In this document: positions 28,113-36,690 of the stretch, piece by piece | Numbering within the stretch: the first letter of the stretch is position 1 | How the letters are laid out: the number at the start of each line of letters is the position of its first letter | Assembly: GCA_035353175.1 (NCBI GenBank) | Contig: DAOPZC010000029.1 | Coordinates: forward strand, 1-55,877 | Direction of reading: 5' to 3' | Source of the DNA: DAOPZC01 sp035353175 | GTDB lineage: Bacteria > Verrucomicrobiota > Kiritimatiellia > RFP12 > UBA1067 | Length of the DNA: 55,877 nt | Translations under genes and position numbers: made by a program | Notes under the pieces: generated by a model | Told to the model about the DNA's origin: nothing | What the model saw: only the letters and a program-made list of their open reading frames with translations | The model's database searches: none

Positions 28113-29741
28113 ATGAAGCGGTACATTTGGAGCGCCTTCGGAGTCATCAGCCTCGCCGCGGGATGCTGGGCCGCCGCTCCCGCTGCCAAGCCTCCGAATG
28201 TCCTCATCATTTTGGCGGACGATCTCGGCTACTCGGACATCGGCTGTTTCGGCTCGGAGATCGCCACGCCGAATCTTGACGCCTTGGCCAAGGGCGGACT
28301 GCGTTTCACCCAGTGCTACAACACGGCGCGCTGCTGGCCGACGCGCTGCGCGCTGATGACCGGATATTATCCGCAGCAGACGCATTCGGATCCCACCCGA
28401 GGCCGCTTTCCAGGCTGGACGCGCACCTTGCCGCAACGGCTCAAAACGCAGGGCTACCGCAGCTACCACTCCGGCAAGTGGCACGTCAACGGCGCGCCAA
28501 AGCCGGTCGCGGACGGCGGCTTCGACCGCTCCTACGATCTCGAGGACCATAACCGCAACTTCAATCCGAAGCAGATCCTGATCGACGACGCGCTCCAGCC
28601 GCCCGTCGCGAAGGACAGCGGCTACTACACCTCCACCGCCTTTGCGGACCACGCGATCCGCTGCCTCAAGGAGCACGCCGAGCAGCACGCGGGCCAGCCC
28701 TTCTTCTCCTACCTCGCCTTCACCGTGCCCCACTTCCCGCTGCAGGCCCCGGCCGAGGACATCGCCCGCTACCGTGACCGCTACCTCGAAGGCTGGGAGA
28801 AGGTCCGCGCGGCGCGCCAGCGGAAACAGCAGGCGCTGGGGCTCGCCTCCTGCGATCTCTCCGCGGTCGAGCGTCAGCTCGGTCCGCCCTACGCCTTCCC
28901 CAAGGACCTCGCGCTCCTGGGCACGAACGAGGTGAACCGCCCGCTGCCGTGGGAGTCGCTCTCGCCCGCGCAGCGCGCTTTTCAGGCCGACAAGATGGCG
29001 GTGCACGCCGCGATGATCGACCGCATGGACCGCGAGATCGGGCGTGTCCTTGCCCAAGTGCGTGAGATGGGCGCTTGGGACAATACCGTGATCCTCTTCG
29101 CGTCCGACAACGGCGCGAGCGCGGAAATCATGGTGCGCGGTGACGGGCATAATCCCCAGGCCGAACCCGGCTCGGCCGAGACGTTTCTCTGTCTCGGCCC
29201 CGGCTGGTCAAATGTCGCCAACACGCCTTTTCGCCGCCATAAGACGTGGGTGCATGAAGGCGGGATTTCAACGCCGCTGGTCGTTCATTGGCCCCAGGGG
29301 ATTTCGGCCAAAGGCGGGCTGCGCCGCGATCTCTGCCATGTCATCGACATCGTGCCCACGATGCTCGAACTCGCGGGAGGAGCTTTGGCGCTTCCGGACG
29401 GCGCGCCGCCCTTGCCGGGGCGCAGCCTCGTGCCGGCTTTCGCCAAGGACGGGGCCGTAGCGCGTGAGTCGCTCTTCTTCCACCACGAAGGCAACCGCGC
29501 GCTCCGCATGGGCGACGATAAGATCGTGTCCGCCACGTGCGACGGCGGAGCCTGGGAACTTTACAACCTCGCGTCTGACCGGTGCGAGCAGCACGATCTC
29601 GCGTCGCGACAGCCCGAGCGCGTCCGTGACATGGCAGCCCGCTGGCAGGCCATGAGCGACCGGTACGCGAAGGACGCCGGCCCGGTCATTCCCCTGCCCG
29701 GCAAAGGCGCCAAGCCCGGACGCAAGGCCGAGAGCGACTGA
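28113..29741 (+). CDS. Exported sulfatase (formylglycine type)
   Basis: A 542-residue S1-type sulfatase with a signal peptide (about 1-24). The N-terminal metal-site motif PPNVLIILADDLGYSDIGCFG is intact. The activation motif is Cys74-Trp-Pro-Thr-Arg (CxPxR), where the cysteine becomes formylglycine. SGKWHVNG and ASDNGAS supply further active-site residues. The C-terminal subdomain ends with ELYNLASDRCEQHDLA. It removes sulfate esters from a glycan outside the cytoplasm. No maturation enzyme (FGE or anaerobic SME) is in this window. It sits in an operon with CotH, SGNH and CehA-like genes, and its second half shows a rise in C-ending codons. Confidence 0.92.
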   Translation: MKRYIWSAFGVISLAAGCWAAAPAAKPPNVLIILADDLGYSDIGCFGSEIATPNLDALAKGGLRFTQCYNTARCWPTRCALMTGYYPQQTHSDPTRGRFPGWTRTLPQRLKTQGYRSYHSGKWHVNGAPKPVADGGFDRSYDLEDHNRNFNPKQILIDDALQPPVAKDSGYYTSTAFADHAIRCLKEHAEQHAGQPFFSYLAFTVPHFPLQAPAEDIARYRDRYLEGWEKVRAARQRKQQALGLASCDLSAVERQLGPPYAFPKDLALLGTNEVNRPLPWESLSPAQRAFQADKMAVHAAMIDRMDREIGRVLAQVREMGAWDNTVILFASDNGASAEIMVRGDGHNPQAEPGSAETFLCLGPGWSNVANTPFRRHKTWVHEGGISTPLVVHWPQGISAKGGLRRDLCHVIDIVPTMLELAGGALALPDGAPPLPGRSLVPAFAKDGAVARESLFFHHEGNRALRMGDDKIVSATCDGGAWELYNLASDRCEQHDLASRQPERVRDMAARWQAMSDRYAKDAGPVIPLPGKGAKPGRKAESD

Positions 29742-29747
29742 CATCCC

Positions 29748-31652
29748 ATGAAGCGTTTTACTCCGATCCTCCTCCTCGCGGCCCTGAGCGCCGCCGCCGG
29801 CCCTCTGCCCGACACCGCGGTTCTGCGCGGCACCGTCACCGACGCCGCGACCGGCGCGCCCGCCGCCTGCACGGTCGCGCTCACCGGCGCCGACGGCCGG
29901 ACCGTCACCGAGCACGAGGCCTTCAAGGGCGGCTTCCGCTGCGGCGGCGCCTTCGAGCAGCGCCTGCCCGCCGGCAAAGCCCGCCTGCGCATCACCCGCG
30001 GCTTCGAGACCCGGGCCTTCGCGACCAACCTGCTGCTGCGCGCGGGCGAAACCTCGTCCGTCGCGGTCGCGCTGGAGCGCGCCGTCGACCTGCGCGCCCG
30101 CGGCTGGTTCGCGGGCGACAGCCACGACCACATGATCCACGGCGAGCGGACGATCGCGGTCGATTCCGACTTCGTCGCGCTCACCGCCCGCGCCGAGGAT
30201 CTGCAGTACCTCGCGATGGCGCAGGCCTGGCACTTGGCCGACCCGACGCCCGAGCGGCTCGATGCCGAGTTCGCTCGCCGCTCGACGCCCGCGTGCATGC
30301 TCACGTGGAACCTCGAGTCGCCCAAGAACTACTACAAGGGCGACGCCGGCCGCTGTCTCGGCCACTGCTGGACGCTCGGACTGCGCGGCCGCACCGCCCG
30401 CGGCGCGGACGCGATCCCCCTGCTGCTGCGCGCGAGCGCGGCCGACTACGAGTCGCAGAAGCCGACTTTCGCCAACTTCGAGATCCTCGCGCTCATCCGC
30501 GCGCAAGGCGGCGCCGCGTTCTACTCGCACCCCATGCGCTGGTGGACCGGCCCGTGGGGCGGCCAGGGCGGCTACCCCAAGCAGGAGCGGATGCGCGTCT
30601 CGAACATGGCCGTCGAGCTGCCGCTCGACACCCTGCTCGGCCCCGCCTACGACGGCCTCGATGTCTTCACCAGCGCCGGCGAGGCGGAGGCCAACGACAA
30701 GTCCTTCCGCCTCTGGGCTCTCCTGCTCAACCACGGCTACCGCATGTCGCCCACCGCCTCCACGGACGCCTGCTTCGACCGCCCCGGCGGCGCCGTGCCG
30801 GGATCGGCCCGCACCTACACCTGCCTCGGGAAAGAGCCCTTCTCGCTCGCCGCCGTCGCGCGCGCCACCGCCGCGGGCCGGACCTTCGCGACGACCGGTC
30901 CGCTGCTGCTCGCGAGCGTGGACGGCCAGCCACCCGGCAGCGCGTTCCCGGCAGACGGCCAGGCGCACGCGCTCCGCATCGAGGCGTGGGCCTCCGGCAA
31001 GGACGCCGCGGGGCTGAAGCGGGCGGAGCTCTTCCGCAACGGCGAGCCCTGGCAGACGGTCGACTTCGTGTCGCCGGCCCCCGCGTGGCAGACCAACCTC
31101 GTGGTCCGCGAGACCCGTCCGGCCTGGTACTGCGTGCGGCTCACCGGCGGCCCGCAGGGCGGGCGCGCCGTGAGCGGCGGCTTCTTCTTCGACCCCGAGC
31201 CCCACCGGCCGCCACAGCCCGCCGCGGCCCGTGTGCGGGTGCGGGTCCTCGACGCCGCCACCGGCCGGCCGCTCGACGCCACGCTCGTCGAGGTGGCCGA
31301 CGCCGCAGGCGACGCGCCGCGCGCCGGCGCGCGCCACACGCTCGCCGGCGGGCAAGGCACGCTGGAGATTCCCGGCACAGTGCGTCTCCGCGCCGAAGCG
31401 CCCGGCCGCGCGCCGCTCACGCTCAGCCCCGTGCTCGACGATCCCGAGCTCATCGGCATGGTCATCCGCCTCGGCGACGCCGACCTGCTCGACTGGGCCA
31501 CCTTCGAGCGCCTCCGCGCCCGCCTCGCAGCCCTCGAGCTCACCTTCCGCCTTGTCCCCGCATGCTTGAGGGGGGAGGCCGCTGTCACGCCGTCCTCTCT
31601 CGCCGGTGCGGCTGACACCGCGCCTTCCACAATTTTTCGGAAAACCCTCTGA
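29748..31652 (+). CDS. Exported CehA/McbA-family (PHP-like) metallohydrolase
   Basis: A 634-residue protein with a short signal peptide (about 1-17) and a carboxypeptidase-regulatory-like beta domain (about 23-110). A PHP-type metal-dependent hydrolase domain has its first His-x-His at GDSHDHMIHG (about 124-133) and a later metal-ligand segment FYSHPMRWW (about 258-266). A beta-rich accessory part follows. It starts six bases after the sulfatase stop, so they are co-transcribed. Substrate unknown; the family includes phosphonate/carbamate-like hydrolases. The last 30 or so residues (from about 31560) lose the strong C-ending codon bias of the rest and may be an aberrant read-through tail. Confidence 0.75.
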   Translation: MKRFTPILLLAALSAAAGPLPDTAVLRGTVTDAATGAPAACTVALTGADGRTVTEHEAFKGGFRCGGAFEQRLPAGKARLRITRGFETRAFATNLLLRAGETSSVAVALERAVDLRARGWFAGDSHDHMIHGERTIAVDSDFVALTARAEDLQYLAMAQAWHLADPTPERLDAEFARRSTPACMLTWNLESPKNYYKGDAGRCLGHCWTLGLRGRTARGADAIPLLLRASAADYESQKPTFANFEILALIRAQGGAAFYSHPMRWWTGPWGGQGGYPKQERMRVSNMAVELPLDTLLGPAYDGLDVFTSAGEAEANDKSFRLWALLLNHGYRMSPTASTDACFDRPGGAVPGSARTYTCLGKEPFSLAAVARATAAGRTFATTGPLLLASVDGQPPGSAFPADGQAHALRIEAWASGKDAAGLKRAELFRNGEPWQTVDFVSPAPAWQTNLVVRETRPAWYCVRLTGGPQGGRAVSGGFFFDPEPHRPPQPAAARVRVRVLDAATGRPLDATLVEVADAAGDAPRAGARHTLAGGQGTLEIPGTVRLRAEAPGRAPLTLSPVLDDPELIGMVIRLGDADLLDWATFERLRARLAALELTFRLVPACLRGEAAVTPSSLAGAADTAPSTIFRKTL

Positions 31653-31653
31653 T

Positions 31654-31924
31654 ATGAATGTACCTCGGACACTTGCTCTTGCATGTTCGCTGTTCTCGGC
31701 CACTCTACGCCCAAGAGCTGGCGGTGCTTCATCGACTGGCATCCCACGCTGCGTCGCCTCGCCGAGCGGCTCGGCAAGGCCGGCGAGGTCGCCTTCATTT
31801 CCGAGGCCGTGGCGCGCATGGAGCGCGCGGCCCGCGAGCACCTCTGGGACGACCCGCCGGGCAGAATTTCGCGGCGCGGTCTTGGCTGTTGTTTTCCGGC
31901 GGGCATTGCGATATCGTTCTCACC
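31654..31924 (+). pseudogene. Possible gene remnant between the CehA-like and lactonase genes
   Basis: The 272-base gap holds no intact gene, but two pieces look like broken coding sequence. An ATG at 31654 opens a signal-peptide-like stretch (MNVPRTLALACSLFSATL). In another frame, 31710-31860 has the GC-rich third positions of real coding DNA and reads FIDWHPTLRRLAERLGKAGE and onward to LWDDPP, without a start of its own. I do not recognise the family. It may be the leftover of a deleted gene, since its codon use matches the CehA-like gene upstream. Confidence is low. Confidence 0.35.
31889..31917 (+). promoter_or_regulatory. Candidate promoter for a near-leaderless lactonase transcript
   Basis: TTGTTT (31889-31894), 17-base spacer, TATCGT (31912-31917). 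The ATG at 31925 is only seven bases downstream, so the transcript would begin at or next to the start codon. This fits the absence of any ribosome binding site. Confidence 0.35.
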
Positions 31925-33175
31925 ATGAAAGTCATATTCCACTCCCGTCGCAGCGGGCTGATGCTCGCGTCGCTGTTGGCCAGTTCCCTCATGGGTTTGG
32001 AGGCCGAAGCCAAGGGCCCGCTCATGGCGTATGTGGGCACGTTCAGCTCGCCGCTGCGCAATGTGCCGCCGACGCAGGTGGATCTGCCTCCCGGCAATGG
32101 CCGCGGCATTCACCTGTTCCGGGTTGACCGCGCCACCGGGGCCATGACGCCGAGCGGCGTCTACGAGGCGGGGACGAGCCCGAGCTGTCTGGCATTGAAC
32201 GCCGCAGGGACGCGCCTGTATTCCGCCAACGAAACGGACCGGGTGGGCGAGGGCAAAGAGGGAACGGTCAGCGCCTTCGCCATCGACAGGGCCGATGGGC
32301 AGCTGAAACTGCTCAACACGGTCCGTTCCGGCGGCGCCGGCCCCACTCATGTGAGCATCCATCCTTCCGGCCGGTTCGCGCTGGTGGCCAACTATTTCGG
32401 CGGTTCCGTGGCCGTGCTGCCGATTCTTCCCGACGGCGGCTTGGGCGCCCCTCGGGACATCGAGAAGGTCGAGGGGCCGGTGGGGCCGAGGAAGGCCGCG
32501 AATGCGCCGCCGGGAAGCTTTGCCTTCAGCGGGCACGACCGGACGCATGCTCACATGATCCGGGCCGATCCCTCCGGCCGCTTCGTGTTGCACGTCGATC
32601 TGGGCTTGGATCAGATCTTCGTCTGGAAGTTCGATGACCGTGCGGGGACGCTGACTCCGAATGATCCACCCGCGATTTCGTTGCCGCCGGGAGACGGGCC
32701 GCGGCATTTCCACTTCCATCCGAACGGGCGCTGGCTCTATTCCATTCAGGAGGAGGGTTCGAACGTTGTCCTGTTTGACTACGATGCGGCGCAGGGGCGG
32801 CTGGCGGCGCGGCAGACCGTTTCGAGCCTGCCGCCGGGCTTCGCCGGCAGCAATTTCTGCTCGGAGATCCTGGTCTCCGCCGATGGCCGTTTCCTGTATG
32901 CGGGCAACCGCCTGCACGACAGCATCGGGATCTTCGCCGTCGGCGACAGCGGGGCGCTGACCTACGTCGGGGAAGAAGGGACGCGCGGAAGCTATCCGCG
33001 CAGTTTCGGTTTCGATCCAGCCGGCCGGTTCCTTTTCGTCTGCAATCAGCGCGGCGACAACGTCACCGTCTTCCGCGCGGACCGCGATACGGGCGGACTG
33101 GCCTTCACTGGCCATTACGCCGCCGTCGGCAATCCCTCGGCCATCGTGTTCCTCGATCTCGCCACCTCGGAATAA
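31925..33175 (+). CDS. Exported lactonase-family seven-bladed beta-propeller
   Basis: A 416-residue member of the YbhE-type lactonase (6-phosphogluconolactonase-like) family. A signal peptide covers about residues 1-29, then AYVGTFSSP opens the propeller. Repeats such as GTSPSCLALNAAGTRLYSANE, GPTHVSIHPSGRFALVANYFGGSV, GPRHFHFHPNGRWLYSIQE and YPRSFGFDPAGRFLFVCNQRGDNV are the blade signatures. The signal peptide makes a role on cytoplasmic 6-phosphogluconolactone unlikely. A sugar lactone outside the cytoplasm is possible, for example one made by the Gfo/Idh-type oxidoreductases further right (inference). No ribosome binding site precedes the ATG at 31925. Confidence 0.85.
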   Translation: MKVIFHSRRSGLMLASLLASSLMGLEAEAKGPLMAYVGTFSSPLRNVPPTQVDLPPGNGRGIHLFRVDRATGAMTPSGVYEAGTSPSCLALNAAGTRLYSANETDRVGEGKEGTVSAFAIDRADGQLKLLNTVRSGGAGPTHVSIHPSGRFALVANYFGGSVAVLPILPDGGLGAPRDIEKVEGPVGPRKAANAPPGSFAFSGHDRTHAHMIRADPSGRFVLHVDLGLDQIFVWKFDDRAGTLTPNDPPAISLPPGDGPRHFHFHPNGRWLYSIQEEGSNVVLFDYDAAQGRLAARQTVSSLPPGFAGSNFCSEILVSADGRFLYAGNRLHDSIGIFAVGDSGALTYVGEEGTRGSYPRSFGFDPAGRFLFVCNQRGDNVTVFRADRDTGGLAFTGHYAAVGNPSAIVFLDLATSE

Positions 33176-33190
33176 AGGTCGCGGGAGAGG

Positions 33191-33230
33191 GCGGGACATT
33201 GCGGCTTGCGCGTCCCGCGTGTGAGCTTTT
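33191..33230 (+). terminator. Hairpin downstream of the lactonase gene
   Basis: Stem GCGGGAC (33191-33197) / GTCCCGC (33212-33218) with an inner GCG/CGC pair. Four T residues lie at 33227-33230, eight bases after the stem. A moderate or factor-dependent terminator. Confidence 0.4.
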
Positions 33231-33281
33231 ATGCGGCCGGACGGCTGGCGCACCGCGCGGCCCGCGCTCGTGAAATCGGCA

Positions 33282-33309
33282 TTGACTCTGTTCATCTTCA
33301 GCCCATAAT
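33282..33309 (+). promoter_or_regulatory. Candidate promoter of the GH78 gene
   Basis: TTGACT (33282-33287, five of six), 16-base spacer, CATAAT (33304-33309, five of six), about 90 bases before the ATG at 33399. One of the best promoter matches in the window. A G-rich ribosome binding site (AAGGGGG) ends near 33385. Confidence 0.6.
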
Positions 33310-33398
33310 ACGTTCCGTCGAGCGTTGGGATGCGCGAGGGGGAACCGAGGCCTTCCATCCTGCGGAGAATAGCCAAATAAGGGGGAATCAGCGTTCAC

Positions 33399-36300
33399 AT
33401 GAAAACACCGTCCGTCTGTTGCCGTTACGGGGCCGCGGTTGCCGGCCTTCTGTTCGTCCAGCAAGTCGCGCACGCGGAGATCGAGGTCGAAGCTCTGCGC
33501 TGCGAGTACCGCAGCAACCCGCAGGGCATCGACGAGACCCTGCCGCGGCTGAGCTGGCAGCTCGACGCGGACGGCGCGCGCGGCGCGCGGCAGACCGCGT
33601 ATCAAGTCCTCGTCGCGAGCAGCGCGGCGCTGCTCAAGAGGGGCACCGGCGACCTCTGGGACTCGGGCAAGGTCGCCTCCGACGCGAGCGTCCATGTCGC
33701 CTACGCGGGCAAGCCGCTGGCTTCGCGGCAGGCCTGCTTCTGGAAGGTGCGCGTGTACGACCAGGACGGCGAAGCGTCGCCGTGGAGCGATGCCGCCACG
33801 TGGACGACGGGCCTGCTCCAGCCCGGCGATTGGCAGTGCCGCTGGATCGGCAAGGACGAGGCCGCGCAAGACGATCGCCTCACCGACTGTTCCTGGATCG
33901 GTTATCCCGAGGGCCTGCCGGGCGTCAACGGCGCGCCGGGCCAGCGCTATTACCGCCGCACGTTCGAGCTGCCGGCCGGCCAGGCCGTGAAGAAAGCCGA
34001 GCTTGCTCTGGCGGGCGACAACTCCTTCGAGTGCTGGGTCAACGGCGAGCCGGCCGTCAAGGGCTCCAGCTTCAAGACCGCCTCCGCCCAGAACGTCGCC
34101 GCCCTGTTGCGGCCGGGCAAAAACGCCGTGGCCGTGCGTGTCGACAATGCGGGCGAGGCGCCGAACCCGGCCGGATTGGTCGGCAAGCTGAGCGTTGCGT
34201 TCGAGGGCGGTGCCCCGCTGGTGTTCGCCACCGACGGCCAGTGGAAGAGCGCCGACCGCGAGGCGGCGCAGTGGCGGCAGACCGCGTTCGACGACGCGGC
34301 GTGGAAACCGGCCAACGTGCTGGGCGCGGTCGGCATCAAGCCGTGGGGCGACGTCAACGTCGGCTCCGAGCGCCGCCTGGCCGCGCGCATGCTGCGCAAG
34401 GAGTTCACGGCCACGAAGAAGGTCGCGCGGGCGACCGTCTATTTCAGCGGGCTCGGCCTCTCCGAGCTCTACCTCAACGGCGAGAAGGTCGGCGACGCCG
34501 TGCTGTCGCCGGGCCTGACGCACTACGTCAAGCGGGTCTTTTATGTGACCTATGACGTGACGGAGCAGGTCAAACGCGGCGAGAACGCCCTGGGCGTCTG
34601 GTTGGGCAACGGCCGCTTCTACTCGCCCCGCGCGAACGCCCTCGACTACGGTTTCCCGAAGATGCGCCTGCAGCTGGAAATCGACTATGCGGACGGCACG
34701 CGCGGCACGGTTGTCAGCGATGGCACGTGGCGGCTCACGTCCGACGGGCCGATCGTGGCGAACAACGAGTACGACGGCGAGGCGTACGATGCCCGCCGCG
34801 AGCTGCCCGGCTGGGCGGAGACCGGCTTTGACGACGCCGCGTGGCAGCCCGCGCAGCTGGTGGAGGCGCCCGCGGGCGCGTTGTGCGCACAGATGGCCGA
34901 GCCGATCCGCGTCACCGGCACAATCAAGCCCGTCAAGGTGACAGAGCCCAAGCCCGGCGTGTTCATCTTCGACATGGGCCAGAACATGGTCGGCTGGTGC
35001 CGCCTCGCGGTGCGCGGCCCGGCGGGCGTTTGCGTCTCGCTGCGCCATGCCGAAACGCTGCTGCCCGACGGCACGCTCTACCTGGACAATCTCCGCGGCG
35101 CGAAAGTGACGGATCTCTACACGCTCAAGGGCGGGGGCAAGGAGGTCTATGAGCCGCGCTTCACCTACCACGGCTTCCGCTTCGTCGAGGTCACCGGTTT
35201 CCCCGGCAAGCCGTCACTCTCGGCGATCGAAGGCCATGCCGTGAACGACGACGTGGCGACCGCCGGCACGTTCACCTGTTCGCAGCCGACCATCAACGCC
35301 ATCTATCAGAACACCTGCTGGGGCGTGCGCGACAACTACCGCAGCATGCCGACCGACTGCCCGCAGCGCGACGAGCGCCAGGGGTGGCTCGGCGACCGCT
35401 CGGCCGAGTCCAAGGGCGAGTCCTACCTCTTCGACATCGCCGCGCTCTACTCCAAGTGGCTGACCGACATGGCGGATTCGCAGAAGGAGAACGGCAGCAT
35501 TTCAGACGTGTGCCCGCCGTATTGGCCGCTCTACAGCGACAACGTCACATGGCCGAGCACCGCGGTCCTCGCGCCCGGCACGCTCTACGACCAGTACGGC
35601 GACGTGCGGATCCTTGAGCGCCATTATCCGGCCATGGTGAAGTGGATCGGCCTCATGAGCGGTTTCGTCAAGGACGGCATCATCGACAAGGACCGCTATG
35701 GCGACTGGTGCGTACCGCCCGAAGACCCGAAGCTGATCCACTCGAAAGATCCGGCCCGCAAGACCTCCGCGACGATGCTCGCCACGACTTACTTTTACCG
35801 TTGCCTGACCCTGATGGCACGCTATGCGACGGTGCTGGGCAAATCCGCTGACGCTCAGCGCTATCTCGCTCAGGCCGAAACGCTGAAAGCCGCGCTGAAC
35901 GCCAAATATTACAAGGCCGACGTCGGTTATTACGACAACGGCACGCAGACCGCGTGCGTCCTGCCGCTGGCGTTCGACATGGTGCCGCAGGCCGAACGCG
36001 GCCGCGTGTTCGGGCATCTCGTGAAAAAGATCACCGAAGAGACGCAGGGGCACGTCGGCACGGGCCTGATCGGAGGCCAGTGGCTCAACGGGGTGCTCAC
36101 CGACGGCGGCCGGGTCGACCTCGCCTATCGGTTTGCCACGAACACCACGTATCCAAGCTGGGGCTACATGGTGGAGAAGGGCGCGACCACGGTGTGGGAG
36201 CTCTGGAACGGCGACACCGCCGATCCCGCGATGAACTCGGGCAACCACGTCATGCTCGTCGGCGACCTCGTGATCTGGTTCTACGAGACGCTCGCGGGCA

Positions 36301-36629
36301 TCGCGCCCGATCCCGCGCAGCCCGGCTTCAAGCACATCGTCATGCGGCCTCAGCCGGTCGGCGACCTCTCCTTCGTCAAAGCCTCGCACCGCTCGCCCTA
36401 CGGCCTCGTCGTCAGCGAATGGTCGCGCGGGGAAGGGCGCTTCGATTGGGCCGTCACGGTGCCGCCGAACACGACCGCCACGGTCTATGTGCCGGCGGCC
36501 AGCGTCGACGCGGTGACGGAGAGCGGCGGGCCGCTCGCGAAAGCGAAATGCGTGAAGGTCCTTCGTGCCGAAGGCGGTGCCGTGATGGTCGCCGTGGAAT
36601 CCGGACGCTACCGCTTTGCGGTGCGCTGA
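33399..36629 (+). CDS. Exported alpha-L-rhamnosidase, GH78
   Basis: A 1076-residue secreted glycoside hydrolase that releases terminal alpha-L-rhamnose. A signal peptide covers about 1-27. The Ig-like rhamnosidase N domain follows (LRCEYRSNPQGIDETLPRLSW). Residues about 185-310 hold an inserted galactose-binding-like domain (FECWVNGEPAVKG, LLRPGKNAVAVRVDN, FATDGQWKSAD, DDAAWKPA). The rhamnosidase beta domains and the (alpha/alpha)6 barrel come next. The active-site signature CPQRDERQGWLGD begins at residue 654, followed by the barrel motifs NGSISDVCPPYWP and GDWCVPPED. The length exceeds the usual ~900 because of the inserted domain, which resembles the N-terminus of the next gene's product. 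Confidence 0.93.
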   Translation: MKTPSVCCRYGAAVAGLLFVQQVAHAEIEVEALRCEYRSNPQGIDETLPRLSWQLDADGARGARQTAYQVLVASSAALLKRGTGDLWDSGKVASDASVHVAYAGKPLASRQACFWKVRVYDQDGEASPWSDAATWTTGLLQPGDWQCRWIGKDEAAQDDRLTDCSWIGYPEGLPGVNGAPGQRYYRRTFELPAGQAVKKAELALAGDNSFECWVNGEPAVKGSSFKTASAQNVAALLRPGKNAVAVRVDNAGEAPNPAGLVGKLSVAFEGGAPLVFATDGQWKSADREAAQWRQTAFDDAAWKPANVLGAVGIKPWGDVNVGSERRLAARMLRKEFTATKKVARATVYFSGLGLSELYLNGEKVGDAVLSPGLTHYVKRVFYVTYDVTEQVKRGENALGVWLGNGRFYSPRANALDYGFPKMRLQLEIDYADGTRGTVVSDGTWRLTSDGPIVANNEYDGEAYDARRELPGWAETGFDDAAWQPAQLVEAPAGALCAQMAEPIRVTGTIKPVKVTEPKPGVFIFDMGQNMVGWCRLAVRGPAGVCVSLRHAETLLPDGTLYLDNLRGAKVTDLYTLKGGGKEVYEPRFTYHGFRFVEVTGFPGKPSLSAIEGHAVNDDVATAGTFTCSQPTINAIYQNTCWGVRDNYRSMPTDCPQRDERQGWLGDRSAESKGESYLFDIAALYSKWLTDMADSQKENGSISDVCPPYWPLYSDNVTWPSTAVLAPGTLYDQYGDVRILERHYPAMVKWIGLMSGFVKDGIIDKDRYGDWCVPPEDPKLIHSKDPARKTSATMLATTYFYRCLTLMARYATVLGKSADAQRYLAQAETLKAALNAKYYKADVGYYDNGTQTACVLPLAFDMVPQAERGRVFGHLVKKITEETQGHVGTGLIGGQWLNGVLTDGGRVDLAYRFATNTTYPSWGYMVEKGATTVWELWNGDTADPAMNSGNHVMLVGDLVIWFYETLAGIAPDPAQPGFKHIVMRPQPVGDLSFVKASHRSPYGLVVSEWSRGEGRFDWAVTVPPNTTATVYVPAASVDAVTESGGPLAKAKCVKVLRAEGGAVMVAVESGRYRFAVR

Positions 36630-36690
36630 GCGCGCGGGTCAGAAATAACGGACGGTGTAAAGGCGGCAAAGAAAAGGACGGCTCGCAACG

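Noticed and set aside
29268..33376. Two overlapping minus-strand frames of about 850 residues opposite sulfatase, CehA-like and lactonase genes
   Set aside because: High GC leaves the antisense frames open. Their translations have no recognisable domain and contradict clear families on the plus strand.
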